Positions 11,649 through 22,929 of a DNA stretch of 64,000 bases are shown here, piece by piece. The DNA comes from Odobenus rosmarus divergens (Eukaryota; Chordata; Mammalia; Carnivora; Odobenidae), in assembly GCF_000321225.1 (NCBI RefSeq), contig NW_004450460.1, positions 1,228,881-1,292,880 of the forward strand. Direction: 5' to 3'. Numbering within the stretch: position 1 is the first letter of the stretch; each line of letters starts with the position of its first letter. Under the pieces are notes generated by a model, which did no database searches, was not told where the DNA came from, and saw only the letters and a program-made list of their open reading frames with translations. A program made the translations under genes and the position numbers.

Positions 11649-12936
11649 AAAAAACAGACAGATCTCATGGTCTGTCATCCCAAGTCATCTGTGTTGTTGA
11701 GCTCTCTGAAGTACAGTTTCTTCACTAGCCAGATAAGAATTACCCGAGCCCTATCCTGGTGAGTGTGAGCTGTTCCTCTTCAATACCACACCTGCCCATG
11801 AATCTCAAGGCATGCTTTCTGTCCTGCACACTGGCCTGGTGGCTGCCCTCATGCTCCCTCTGACCCATGCGGAAGACTTCTCCTGGGTCCCCTCTGCCAT
11901 CCCTTTGGATTGCCCTGTGCTCACACGGGAGAAACTTCAGGGTGACTGACTTCTCCCCTCCCTGTAGGGCCTTAAGCAGACTTCCCGATGGCCTCTATGG
12001 ATGAAGAAACACCATAGCCTGATCTGTACCTGTCTTTACACCAGAAGTGGATGGCTGCACCATCACAACCCACTGACGGTTTGCCCCTGCAGGGTGGTGG
12101 AGGGGCAGCCTGCCAGGGGACAAAACTTTCATAGTCTCCAAGGTTGTTTTAGTTGTGGGAAAGGAGAGATGGCTTTAGGATTCATAAAAAGTGGTTAGTA
12201 GGTTGTCTGGCCGGTCAGAGTCTTGAAAAGAGCATGACAGGAACCTCGGTTGTGAGGAATGGGCACGGAGTGTGAAGTTACTCATGTTCCATGTAAGTGG
12301 CCTGTGGAGGGCATGCACTTCAGAGGACCCACCCATAGGCAGGTAGACAAGCTGACCCATCCAGTGGATTACAGCCTTCTTGTTTGTACCGTGATTCCTG
12401 GTTCTTTTTGCAGGACTGCCACTGACACAGAGATGGAAGCCACACATGGTTTTCTTTCATGGGTGCTGACCCGTCATGCTGCAGAGTGCTCAACCCACCC
12501 TCATTGGAAGCCAGTGCTGAGCCCCTGTGGCTTCACTCTGCGGTTGGAGGTGGGGTGTGAGAATTCAGGCTTGCTTCTGGCATAGGAGACCTGCTGACTG
12601 GGCCCTGCCAGAGGCTCCAGAAAATGTTCATCTGCCACAGGCACTTCATGCACTGATGGGTCTGCGTGCTCACGCAGCTCAAATGGCAGGTTGTGTTATC
12701 TCTGGCCAGAAGAGGACAGCCACAAAGAGCTTTGCAAGGATACTGGGACCCTCCTTACCAATGCATTTCTTCACCACTCAACAAGGACTCGGCCTCCTGA
12801 CCCCACCAGGTAGTGTTTTGGGCAGGGAGGGGAGCAGACAAGTCATACCTAATCAACCCCCCGAAACATCCTCATCTCCCTGGACCCTTGGGCCCCTTCT
12901 CTTACTATAATACCAACCCACCACCCATTTTCATCA
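11649..12936. other. Intergenic, no gene recognised
   Basis: Mostly unique-looking sequence of moderate GC content. Several open frames of 65-147 codons occur, but none has a recognisable family signature, splice architecture or composition suggesting coding use. Confidence 0.5.
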
Positions 12937-13099
12937 GTAAAATTCTACTGGAATACAGCCCTGTCTGTTCATTTACGTATTCTATGGCTGGTTCTCAACT
13001 GAAAGGCAGAGTCGGGTCATCCCACACTGACCTGATGACCTGCGAAGCCTATGATATTTACCACCTGGCCCTTCACAGAAGAAATTTGCCAACTCAGGC
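12937..13099 (+). mobile_element. Nonautonomous hAT-type DNA transposon remnant
   Basis: The text 'aaattctactggaatacagc', 'tttacgtattctatggctg', 'gcgaagcctatgatatttac' and 'tctggccc'-type wording followed by 'agaagaaatttgccaactca' matches a common mammalian short hAT element that ends near 'tttgccaacccctg'. Its 5' terminus is missing, and the copy is old and diverged. Confidence 0.55.
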
Positions 13100-13953
13100 T
13101 CTACCGTGTGCCAGAGAAGTTCAGACAAGTCAGCCTTCCTGACTGTGGGCCACTTTTGTGCAGTTCAGGCCTCCATCACCCAGTCCAGGAGATGGTTCAC
13201 ACCAAGCCCTTGTGCTTGAGCCAGTACATTAAAATTTTAATGCCCAATGCACCCACTTGGCCTGACACTATCTGACTTGTTATCCTTGCTCATTCCAACT
13301 TCCCAGACTCTGGATAATACAACCAGCAGCATCTTGCCCCTTCCTGGTTTGTGAACTGTCTCCTCCCAGAGTAGTCTTGCTCACCTCCACCTGCACGGTC
13401 CTGGAGCTACTCTTATTGTTACAGCTCTGCACCTTCACGTTCAGGCCTGAGCATGGCCTTTGCCAGCACTGCCCACAGATCAGGGGCGCCATGTGAGTAC
13501 TCTGCCAACTCTGCTTCTGAGAGTCTGCTTCTACTGTTGTTATTGCTCTTAAATTTCTTGCACTGTAACATCACAACAACCACAAATGAAATAATTCTGA
13601 AAATAAAGAAAAATCACCCATTGCTCTACATCCTCCAGTTACTTCATTCCAATGTTCATGTGTAAATCCATTTGTTAAAAATGGAATTGTAGGAAAAGAT
13701 GTGACAAGACTCTATACACCAAATCCTGCTTTTTCATCCAAAAACCATTGCAAAATCACAGAAGGGGGTGGCTGGCTAATAGAAAAAATGCCTGGGGTAT
13801 TTGAGTTCTGTGCACGCTTAGGGTGGGGCTCAGTGTGGTGCTGCTACCATACTTGCTAAATGTGATTTTATGTTGCATTAATAGCCACACAGGCCCAACC
13901 AAGGGATGAATGATTCCCTCACCCTGGATTTATCAGTCCATATTAGTTTTTTT

Positions 13954-14142
13954 AAAAAGATTATTTATTTATTTATTTGAGAGAGAAAGTAAAGTGAGTG
14001 AGAGAGAACATGAGCTGGGAAAAGAGGGAGAAGCAGACTCCCCACTGAGCAGGGAGCCCAATGCAGGGCTCGATCCCAGGACCCTGAGATCATGAACTGA
14101 ACTGAAGGCAGATGCTTAACCAACTGAGCCACCCAGGTACCC
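13954..14142 (-). mobile_element. SINEC-type SINE
   Basis: Minus-strand SINE with a (TTTA)n tail and the 'gagccacccaggtaccc' head. The short T-rich duplication tagttttttt occurs at 13944-13953 and 14143-14152. Confidence 0.9.
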
Positions 14143-14330
14143 TAGTTTTTTTTTAAATAGACTATTTTTAGAGCAGTTTTAGGTTCCCTGCAAAATAGAG
14201 AGGAAGGTACAGAGAGTTTCTTTGCTTTCCCACTCACGATCTACGTTGAGATTCATGACTTAGGTTTATCTTTTCCTGATCTCTTGCAGGACAGTCATAA
14301 GCAGCCGCCCTCACCCATTGTGGTGTTGGT
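14143..14330 (-). mobile_element. Old LINE-1 3' UTR fragment
   Basis: The phrase 'tttttagagcagttttaggt' followed by 'tccctgcaaaatagagagga' and 'aggtacagagagtttc' is typical of antisense 3' UTRs of old mammalian LINE-1s. The extent is uncertain. Confidence 0.45.
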
Positions 14331-14644
14331 GACCCCTGCACCCTTGCATTTGAACTTGTCCCTGCCTGCATGGTTCAAATCCAGGGTGGGTCAGAGCAGG
14401 GAAATGTTTCTCTGCTGGTGCTGCACACAAATGTGGGCTGACAAATACCACTGTCAGTTTGATTCCTCATTCTCATCCTCTGCTCTTCATCTGGCCCCAT
14501 GCCCCCCCAGGGTTTTGCTTTCTCCAGAGGAGAGCGTGGTACAGAAAACAAAGGTCTGACTGGGGCAGAGGCTCATTCGAGACTTTGATGGTAAAAGTGA
14601 TGGCTCCTGTTCTTGAAAAAGCACATGCTTGCAACCTTTATGTG

Positions 14645-15172
14645 CTTGCACACACACACATGCACATGCTCGCACTCATATGAACATCCACACACGCTCA
14701 TGTACACACCTTTACATACAATGCATGCACACGCACGCACACACACACATGCACATGCTCGCACTCATATGAACATCCACACACGCTCATGTACACACCT
14801 TTACATACAATGCATGCACACGCACGCACACACACACATGCACACACCCTCACAGGCACACATGTGCATGCTCATGTACACACCCTTACATGCATGCACA
14901 CACATCTGCAAACCCACACACATATGCACACACTTGCAATACTCTTACACACATGCTTACACACATATGCAATGCTCACACACACCCTTATGTGCATGCA
15001 CACACACACATACACACCCCCCACACATGCACATGCTTGTACACATGCACATACTTGCATACACACAGTTACATGCATGCAAGCACAAACCTGCACACAT
15101 ATTAACCCTGTTACACACTTGTATGCTTACACACATATGTACATGCATGCACACATGCATGCACACACACTC
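14645..15172. repeat. (CA)n-rich low-complexity tract with an 89-bp tandem duplication
   Basis: About 530 bp of CACACA, GCACAC, TACACA and ATGCAC variants. Two units starting tgcacatgctcgcactcata, at 14661-14749 and 14750-14838, are identical or nearly so with a period of 89 bp. The His/Thr/Cys-rich open frames here, on both strands, come from the repeat. Confidence 0.9.
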
Positions 15173-15865
15173 CAGGGAGGGGATGGGAGTGGGAGACTAA
15201 CAGAAGCAGGAAGGAAAGAATCATGCTATCAGATACCAGAGGGGTCCTGCTTGAACTGCATTGATGTAGTTTTCCTTTGACTTTAATCGTGGGGCATGGT
15301 AGTACTGAGAGATGTCTTCAGGCATCTCCTGGACTCCTCACATGCTCTCCCTTACTTCTATCTGGATTTTTCTTCGGGAATCAGAATCAGTCATTGCAGT
15401 CAGTACAAAGCCCCTTGGTTGCCTGTTGACTTCAAGGCACGAGGGGCCCAAAGTGGCTGAGTGTCCGCCTGAAACTCCAGTCCAGGGGAGTGGTTGTGTG
15501 TCCCTGGTGGAAGCATTTCTCCCTCTGGATCTAAGACCTTTCAACCAGCAGAGCACAAGTCATGGGGATTGGAAACAAACATTTTGCTGGTGTGTCAGTA
15601 GGGAAAATAGTGAGGGAGGGTGTGGTGGCAAAAACCACCTGTATGTCTTTCAAGTCCTTGGTGGTGGGCACTCTCCGTAGAGTCCCTCAGGGGCACAACC
15701 TTCCTTTCATGTACTCTCTTCCCAGGGACAGGTGTCTGGGGCTCCACCTGGCCTTTCCCACCATTACATTCCTGGTAGACCAGGAAACCACGTGTTTCTC
15801 CCCAAAAGGTTTTTGATTGCTTGAGGTTTTGAAATCAATATTCAATTTGTTAGCATTACAGTTTA

Positions 15866-15885
15866 TTATTTTATTTTTTTAATAT

Positions 15886-15928
<43 letters not shown>

Positions 15929-16108
15929 TTATTTTATTTGAGAGAGAGAGACAGAGGAGGAGCAGCAGGAGAGGGACAAGCAGACTCCAAGCCAAGCACG
16001 GAGCTTGATGCAGGGCTCGATTCAGGGCTTGGTCCCACAACCCCAAGATTGAGACCCGAGCTGAAACTAAGAATCGGCTGCTCAACTGACTGAGCCACCC
16101 AGGTGCCC
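15866..16108 (-). mobile_element. SINEC-type SINE with a long (TTTA)n tail
   Basis: Minus-strand SINE flanked by tgttagcattacagttta (15848-15865) and tgttagcgttacaattta (16109-16126). The tail contains an uninterrupted run of more than ten TTTA units at about 15888-15930, which is likely to be length-polymorphic. Confidence 0.93.
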
Positions 16109-16476
16109 TGTTAGCGTTACAATTTAAAATGCTTCTAAAAACCTTGTAAGGGCAACTTACAAATACATAAAATAAATATATTTTATAGATATTGATATCT
16201 CTATTTTATAAAACATAGATATAATAAATTTAATAATCACTGTCAAAGGGACCCATGGCTAATGTTTTGTTAACTCGAGCTGAAATAACTTTATGTCTCT
16301 TAAGCTTAAATATTCCATTGTCTTCATTAATTTGATAAATTCCCTTTAACATTTTAAAGCACATGTGTAAATTAGTTACCTTTGGTTTATCTTTTTTGTA
16401 ACTATTCCACAGTTCTTGGATGTCCTGTTCCATTTCCCCAGACTTTTTTTCTTTTCTTTCGGTTTGGGAAGTTTCT

Positions 16477-16705
16477 TTCTTTCTTTTTTTTTTTTAAGAT
16501 TTTATTTACTTATTTGAGAGAAAGGGCAGAGCGAGAGAGAGAACACCCAAGCGGGGTGGGAAGGGCAGAGGGAGAGGGAGAGGGAGGGAAAAGCAGATTC
16601 CCCGAAGAGCAGGGAGCCTGACATGGGGCTCAATCCCGGGACCCTGGGATCATGACCTGAGCTGAAGGCAGATGTTTAACTGACTGAGCCACCCAGTTTC
16701 CCCCA
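16477..16705 (-). mobile_element. SINEC-type SINE
   Basis: Minus-strand SINE between gtttgggaagtttct (16462-16476) and gtttaggaagtttct (16706-16720). Its GA-rich tract is expanded (gagggagagggagaggga). Confidence 0.93.
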
Positions 16706-16839
16706 GTTTAGGAAGTTTCTATTGACTTGCTTGAGTTTCACAGATTCTTTCCTCACCATGTCTGGTCTACTGATGAGCCCATCAAAGACTTTCTTCATTT
16801 CTGTCATGGGGTATTTGATCTCAGGCTTTCTTTGATTCT

Positions 16840-17640
16840 TTCTTAGGATTTCCTTCTTGCTGCTTACATTACCCATTTGCTCTTGCCTCTTTCCTTAGAG
16901 CATTGTTGTATTAGTCATAGTTATTTAACTTCCTCATCTGATAATTTCAAAATCCCTGCCATGTCTGGGTCTGGCTCTGATGCTTGCTCTGTATCTTCTA
17001 GCTATGTTGTTTGCCTTCTAGTATGCCTTGTAATTTTTTGTTGAAAGCTGGACATGATGTACTAGGTGAAAGGAATTGTGGTAAATAGGCCTGTAGAGGT
17101 GTGTTAATAAGGTGTGTGTTGGGGGAAGTGTTCTCAGTCTCTTAGTGACCTAGACCGTGACCTTTACAAGTGCATCTTAGTTTTTCCTCCTCCCGACTAG
17201 GTGGTTGTGAAGGCTGGGGGCTGGAGCTGGGTTTTTCCCTCCCTCCATGTCACTTGGGCTCTGAGAAAACCCCAGCAAGCTTAGGCTTGGTAAAATAATT
17301 TATCCTGAGGGCAGACCTTATTAGGAACAGAGTGCGCTGGCATGTTTCAAAATGTCTACTTCCATCCTCCCCTGGGCAAAAGCATGAAGGGATTTCTTGA
17401 TTGTGTCCACCTGGAGTTTTTAACTCTCAGACATGCCAACACTGAGGTTTTCCTACCATGGCACCGGTTTCCATGGAAGTCTCTGCTTCTGTAAGTTGTG
17501 ATTCTCTGTCTCCCCAGTTTCTAGTGGCAGCCATGTGCCATTATTAGGAATGACCTTAGTTCTTTGGTAATCTATCAAGGGTTGCTGATTTTCAGTTCAA
17601 AATTTTCTTGTTGTGTGGATGAGCGTGGCCACCTCCAAGC
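16840..17640 (-). mobile_element. Old LINE-1 (L1M-type) 5'-region remnant
   Basis: 'ttgttgaaagctggacatga' followed by 'tgtactaggtgaaaggaa' and 'gtaaataggcctgtagaggt' are typical of the antisense 5' region of old L1M elements. No open frame of interest. Confidence 0.55.
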
Positions 17641-18289
17641 TCCTTACATGCTCGACTGGAGTGGTTTCCCTCTGTTAGACACTTAAAAAACCTCTAAAAA
17701 TCAAAACCTCTTCTAGTATGTAATGTATATGGACCAGACAAATACAGCCCTTGAATATAATAAATATCAACTTCTTCTAAATACTTTAGTAATGTCTTTA
17801 AATTTACTTAAGGCTATTTATGATTTTTACCTTGAAATGAAAGTGTAAAGTCAATGACTAAAATACATACCTTCAGTGGAAACCACAAGGTGATTTGGTA
17901 AGTTTCTTATATATAGAGATTATTTCAAAACAAAGTCATATAACATGAATTTTTAAATTGATATATAACTTATATGTGATAAAATAACCCTTTAATGTGT
18001 ACAATTCAGTGGTTTTTAGTAGATTCACAAAGTTATACTAACATTATTCCCACCTCATTCCATTTCCCCCAGAGAAACTCCATAATGTTAGCAGGTAGCA
18101 TCCATTCCTTCCTTCCCACCCAGCCCCCCAAAAATACTAATCTTCTTCCTGGCTTTGTGGATTCACCTACTTTGGACATTTCATATAAATGGGATCATAT
18201 GTGGCCTTTGTGTCTGTGTTTTTTCACTCAGAGTAATTTTTTCAAAGTTTGTTTATGTTGTAGCATGTATCAGAACTTTATACCTTTTT

Positions 18290-18478
18290 TTAAAAAAGAT
18301 TTTATTTATTTGACAGAGAGATAGAGAGACCACAAGTAGGCAGAGCGGCAGACAGAGGGAGAGGGAGAAGCAGACTCCCCACTGACCAGGGAGCCCGACG
18401 TGGGACTTGATCCCAGGACCCTGGGATCATGACCTGAGCTGAAGCCAGATGTTTAACCGACTGAGCCACCCAGGCGCC
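18290..18478 (-). mobile_element. SINEC-type SINE
   Basis: Minus-strand SINE inside the LINE-1. The duplication cagaactttataccttttt lies at 18271-18289 and 18479-18497. Confidence 0.95.
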
Positions 18479-19280
18479 CAGAACTTTATACCTTTTTAGG
18501 GCTAAATAATATTCCATTGTGTGGATACCATATTTTGTGTATCCACACATCAGTTGATAGACATGTGGGTATTTCCACTTTGTGGCAATTGTGAATAGTG
18601 CTATTATGAACATTATTGCATGAATTTTTGCATGACTTAAGTTTTCAGATCTCTTGGGGATGTCTAGCAGTGGAATTTCTGAGTCCTATGGTAACTCTGT
18701 TTAACATTTGAGGAGCTACCGAAATAGTTTTCAAAGTAGCTGCCGCATTTTTGACTCCCATTGGCAATGCACAAGGGTTCCAGTTTCTCCACACCCTCAC
18801 CAACGTTTGTTATTGTCTGTTTTTTTGATCACTGCCATCCGAGGCAGTGTGAAGTGGGACCTCCCTGTGGTTCTGATCTGCACTTCCCTGATTCCTAATA
18901 ATGTTGAGCATCTTTTCATTGGCTTATTATCTATTTGTGTATCTTCCTGGAAAAATGCCTATTCAAACCCTTTGCTAAATTTTTAATTGGGTTATTTGTC
19001 TTAAAAATATTTTTTTTTTAGTAGTAAGAGTTTTTGTATGCTCTGGGTATAAGCCAGTTGTGAAATGTGTGATTTGCAAATATTTTCTCCCATCTGTAGG
19101 TTGTCTTTTCATTTTTTGACAGTGTTCTTTGAAGCACAAAATTTTAAATTTTAATGGAGTCCAATTTATCTGATTTTTTTTTCTTGTGGTTTTGGTGTCA
19201 TATCTCAGAGCCATGGCCCCATCTAAGGTCACAAAGACCTAGCCCATGTTTTCTTCTGAGAATTTTATAGTTTATAGTTT

Positions 19281-19472
19281 TTTTTAAAAAATTATTTATT
19301 TATTTTAGAGAGAGAGAGAATGAGAGAGAAAGCACGAGTGGAGAGAGGGAGAGGGAGAAGCAGGATCCTGGCTGAGCAGGGAGCCCAACATGGGGCTTGA
19401 TCCGAGGACCCCAGGATCATGACCTGAGCCAAAGACAGACGCTTCACTGACTGAGCCACCCAGGTGCCCCTG
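19281..19472 (-). mobile_element. SINEC-type SINE
   Basis: Minus-strand SINE. The duplication tagtttatagttt lies at 19268-19280 and 19473-19485. It is inserted in antisense LINE-1 ORF2. Confidence 0.93.
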
Positions 19473-20560
19473 TAGTTTATAGTTTAACCTTTGTGATTAA
19501 GTTATGGATCCAGTTAGAGGGTTTTTTGCTGTTGTTGCTGTTTTTATGTAGGATGGGAGGCAAAGATCCAACTTCATCCTTTTGAAAGTGGATATCTCAT
19601 CATCTCAGCATGATTTATTTAAAAGAGTCTCCTACTAAATTATTTTGGAACTCTTGTTGAAGATCAGTTGAACATAACTTAAAGGGTTCATCTCTATGCT
19701 CTCAATTCGACTCCATTGATCTGTGAGTCTATCCTCATGGCAGCACCACACTCTCTCAATTATTGTAGCCCTGCAGCACACTTTGAAATTGGGAGGTGTG
19801 AGTCCTCTACCTTTTTTTTTTTTTTTTTTTTGCAGGATTGTTTTGATTATCTGAGATTCCTTGAATTTTCATATGAATTGTAGGATCAGATGGTCAATTT
19901 CTGCAAAAAGCAGCCTGGGATTTTGATAGGGGTTGCATTCAGTTTGCCGATCAGTTTTTGGAAGATTGTCATTTTAACAATGTTGTGCCTTCTGGTACAT
20001 GAATGCTGGGTGCCTTTCCACTTATTTTGATCTTCTTTAACTTTTTTCAGTGATGTTTTGAAGTTTTCAGTATGCAAGTCTTGCATTTTTTTGTAAAGTT
20101 TATTCTTCAGTATTTTGTTCTTTTTGATGAGATTGTTTTATTTTTATTTTTTGTTTATTTTGTTTTTTAATTTTTTATTTTCTTAATTTAAATGATGATT
20201 GCTCATTGCTAGTGTACAGAAATACAACTGACTTTTGTATATTGATGTATCCTGCAACCTGCTGAATTTATTTATTTGTGTGTGTGTGTGAATTTCTTAG
20301 TTTTTTTATATTTTAGATAATATGTTCTGTAAATCGAGATAGTTTCACTTCTTCTTTCCCAACCTGGATGTTTTTTATTTATTTCTCTTGCCTTATTACC
20401 CTCGGTAGACCTTCAGTGCAATATTGAATAGAAGTGGTGAATGTGGACACCCTTTTCTTGTTCCTGACCTAGAAGGAAAACATCCAGGCTTTCTCTATGA
20501 AGTATGGTGTCAGCTGTGGGTTTTTGGTAGATGCCTTTTATCAGGTTGAGGAAATCCCCT

Positions 20561-21610
20561 TCTGTTCCTCCGTGTGCTGAACCAAAGCTGTGACATCTAT
20601 GAGTGGTTGGTTCCCACTAACTCTGAGCCCAGAGATGGAGAGAGTGTTCCTTACTCTGTGCTGAGCCACTATCTCTGGTCCCTGATGCAGCACAATTTCT
20701 ATTTTTGTCCTGCGGAACATCTCAGGAACACAGATCACTTTCACCTCACTTCCATCTCTCTAGACTTGACTCCTGCTCTGGGGCCTGGATGGGCACAGAG
20801 ATCACACATTGGATCCCTTCTGAGGCAGAGCATCTCGTGGGGAAGGAGGAGCATCCATTATTCCAACAAAGACAAACTCTGAATCCCATTTAGGCTCAGC
20901 TGGAACTCCCTCTATACTAATAAGAGATATTCTTGCATTCACTCATCCACTCATTAATTCCTTACTCATACATGCATGTAATGATCCTTCATTAATTAAT
21001 TTAACAAACGTGTGTGCAATGACCACTGAGCCCAGGGTGGAATGACACCAGTGAACAACTGGGAGCAGTGTCCCCCGTAAGCAGCGAGACAAGGGAAACA
21101 TGGTCAGTATTGCTAATGAGACAGGATGGAAGAAAAAGTCACTGCAAGACCAGGGCTTATGGGTGGAGAGTGTATTTAGTGGTGCACCAAGATCCATTTG
21201 GGTCTTAATGCACTTGTGTTAATCATGCCAATTACATGAGACATTCATATGCAAATGCCATAGTGCTCCCAGCAAGCAAGGGAAAATGAGGATTTGGTGC
21301 CTCACATAAAATGATCACAAATGAGGATTTTAGCCACCTCCTTGCCCTGTGGGCCATTTCCATGTAGTCTGGCTCAGTCATTGGGGCATGTGAGTAGGAG
21401 AGGCAAAAGTGTTTGGAGGACGGGATCCCTTTTTAGGGAATGGGTATGGGAACAGTCCATTCCCTTCCCACAAAGGCTGGGGAGAAAGTCCAAAGTCAGA
21501 TGACTCTAGTTGTCCAGCGCCTGGAGAGGAAGTGTTTAGGGGGTCCAGGATGTTCCCCTTGAGGGGAAGCACAGGTCTTTAGGAGCTACCTGAGGTCCTT
21601 AGACAGAGCC
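20561..21610. other. Intergenic and putative 3' flank of the 21.6-kb KRTAP5 copy
   Basis: Contains no recognisable gene. About 21170-21610 should be the 3' UTR of the minus-strand KRTAP5 copy. At 21171-21179 the plus strand has tgtatttag where the 51-kb copy has tgtatttatttag, so the canonical AATAAA is absent at the expected place. Confidence 0.5.
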
Positions 21611-22000
21611 TCAGATCTTGCACTGGCAGCAGATGGGGACACAGCAGCTGGACTGGGAGCAGCAGGGTTTGCAGCAGCTGGACTGGGAGCAGCAGGGGAT
21701 ACAGCAGCTGGACTGAAAGCAGCAGGGTTTGCAGCAGCTGTACTGGGAGAGGCCACAGGAGCCACAGGAGCCACAGCCCCCCTTGGAGCCTCCACAGGAG
21801 CCACAGCCCCCCTTGGAGCCCCCACAGGAGCCACAGCTGGAGCAGGTGCAGGCTGGCACACAGCAGCACACGGGTTTGCAGCAGCAGATGGGCACACAGT
21901 AGCCAGAGCTGCAGCCCCCACAGCCAGAGCCACAGCCCCCACAGCCTCCACAGCCCCCACAGCCGGAGCTGCAGCCTCCAGAACAGCCACAGCAACCCAT
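21611..22000 (-). CDS. KRTAP5: Keratin-associated protein 5-like (ultra-high sulfur), intact
   Basis: Single exon, 129 residues, about one third Cys. The order is [17 protein letters not shown] and further Gly-Cys repeats to about residue 32, then a [19 protein letters not shown] segment, TCSSCGSC, two [10 protein letters not shown] units, a short [13 protein letters not shown] segment, and three to four CCSQSSCC modules ending CCQCKI. It is the standard full-length architecture of the family, with both the GYCVPIC and SKGGC segments. The protein is expected in the keratin matrix of the hair shaft. The ATG is fixed by the leader sequence shared with all paralogs. The TATA-like box is CATAAAG rather than TATATAAAG. 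The usual AATAAA seems lost by a 4-nt contraction. Orthology to a numbered human gene is not assignable here. Confidence 0.95.
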   Translation of the reverse strand: MGCCGCSGGCSSGCGGCGGCGGCGSGCGGCSSGYCVPICCCKPVCCCVPACTCSSCGSCGGSKGGCGSCGGSKGGCGSCGSCGLSQYSCCKPCCFQSSCCIPCCSQSSCCKPCCSQSSCCVPICCQCKI

Positions 22001-22078
22001 GGTTCTGGTGGGTTGAGGGTGGAGCAGGTCAGAGGAGCAGGTGCAGAGGACAGGTGTTCAGGTGTGGAGCCTCCTGGG

Positions 22079-22085
22079 CTTTATG
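22079..22085 (-). promoter_or_regulatory. KRTAP5: TATA-like box CATAAAG
   Basis: GTGCATAAAGCCC on the gene strand lies 79-85 nt before the ATG, aligned with the TATA positions of its paralogs. The GCATAAAG form is shared with the 51-kb copy. Confidence 0.65.
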
Positions 22086-22132
22086 CACCTGAGCATATGT
22101 TCACTTCCTTATGCTTGTTTATGCTATGTTCT

Positions 22133-22145
22133 CAGGGAAATTCTG
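22133..22145 (-). promoter_or_regulatory. KRTAP5: Conserved KRTAP5 upstream element
   Basis: The block cagggaaattctg corresponds to ccagggaaatt (43581-43591), ccagagaaat (61571-61580) and, in the other orientation, atttcccagagg (29315-29326). It sits about 50-90 nt upstream of each TATA-like box. It is a promoter-proximal block conserved across copies; the bound factor is unknown. Confidence 0.5.
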
Positions 22146-22929
22146 TTGGCCATATATTAAAAATAGATATTACAAACTTTATAATTGTGTCACATTTTTT
22201 TTTTGCATTTTTGCTCTGTTTGCAATTTTCTTCTGTCATTCCTGTCAGCCGCAGTGGCTGAAGCTCTATATTCAGGATCTAGCTGAATCCCGATTTCAGC
22301 ATGGCACTCTTGGACTCAGCGTGCCCCATGTCCCATGGTTTCCCTACCTCAGTTTCCCCATGAGCAGGAAGATGATCTAAGCATCGCACTCCTTCTTGTA
22401 GAGAATTTCAACCAATCTGCCAGGTTTTAGTCACACCTGCACCCTGTGCCCAGCCTCAGAGGTCCCCGTGACCAAGTCCCTACGTGCCTTTGGTTCCGGT
22501 GGTGATCCTTCCTGTCCACTTGCTCTGGGTTCTCCCAGCAGAGCGTGTGCCCCAGCTTCTTCTTCACTTTAAGTCAACGAATGCACACCGTTCTGCTCTC
22601 CAATTTCCAATATGCCGTGGCTGCTGTGTTTTCTTTCCTTCTCTTAACCAGGGAGTTCTGTCTACTCAGCTCATTATTTTATTCAGAAGGTGTTCAGAAG
22701 GGAACGTACGTGGATGTTATTCTGTCCCCCATAACTGAATATCAACCACCACTGATCCCCCCCCCACACACACACATACAAACTTGAGGATCGGTTGGTT
22801 TAGTTGCAAAAAGGAATCCTGTTGGGGTTTTTATTTGGATTGAAGTAAATGCATGATTAATTTAGGAATAATTGATACCTGTTTGCTGGAATCTTCCTAT
22901 GCAAGAAAGTCATAGTAAGCATTTACTTA

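Larger units (their letters stand above)
17940..20560 (-). mobile_element. Long antisense LINE-1 (3' UTR and ORF2), degenerate
   Basis: Starting from the antisense 3' UTR ('aatgtgtacaattcagtggt'), the sequence continues through antisense ORF2 text ('ctaaataatattccattgtg', 'ccatggccccatctaag', 'tcagtgcaatattgaataga') to about 20560. Three minus-strand SINE and T-tract interruptions occur. No intact ORF2 frame remains. Confidence 0.85.

Noticed and set aside
14613..15280. 195- and 163-codon His/Thr-rich frames
   Set aside because: They are translations of the CA-rich tract and its 89-bp duplication, not genes.
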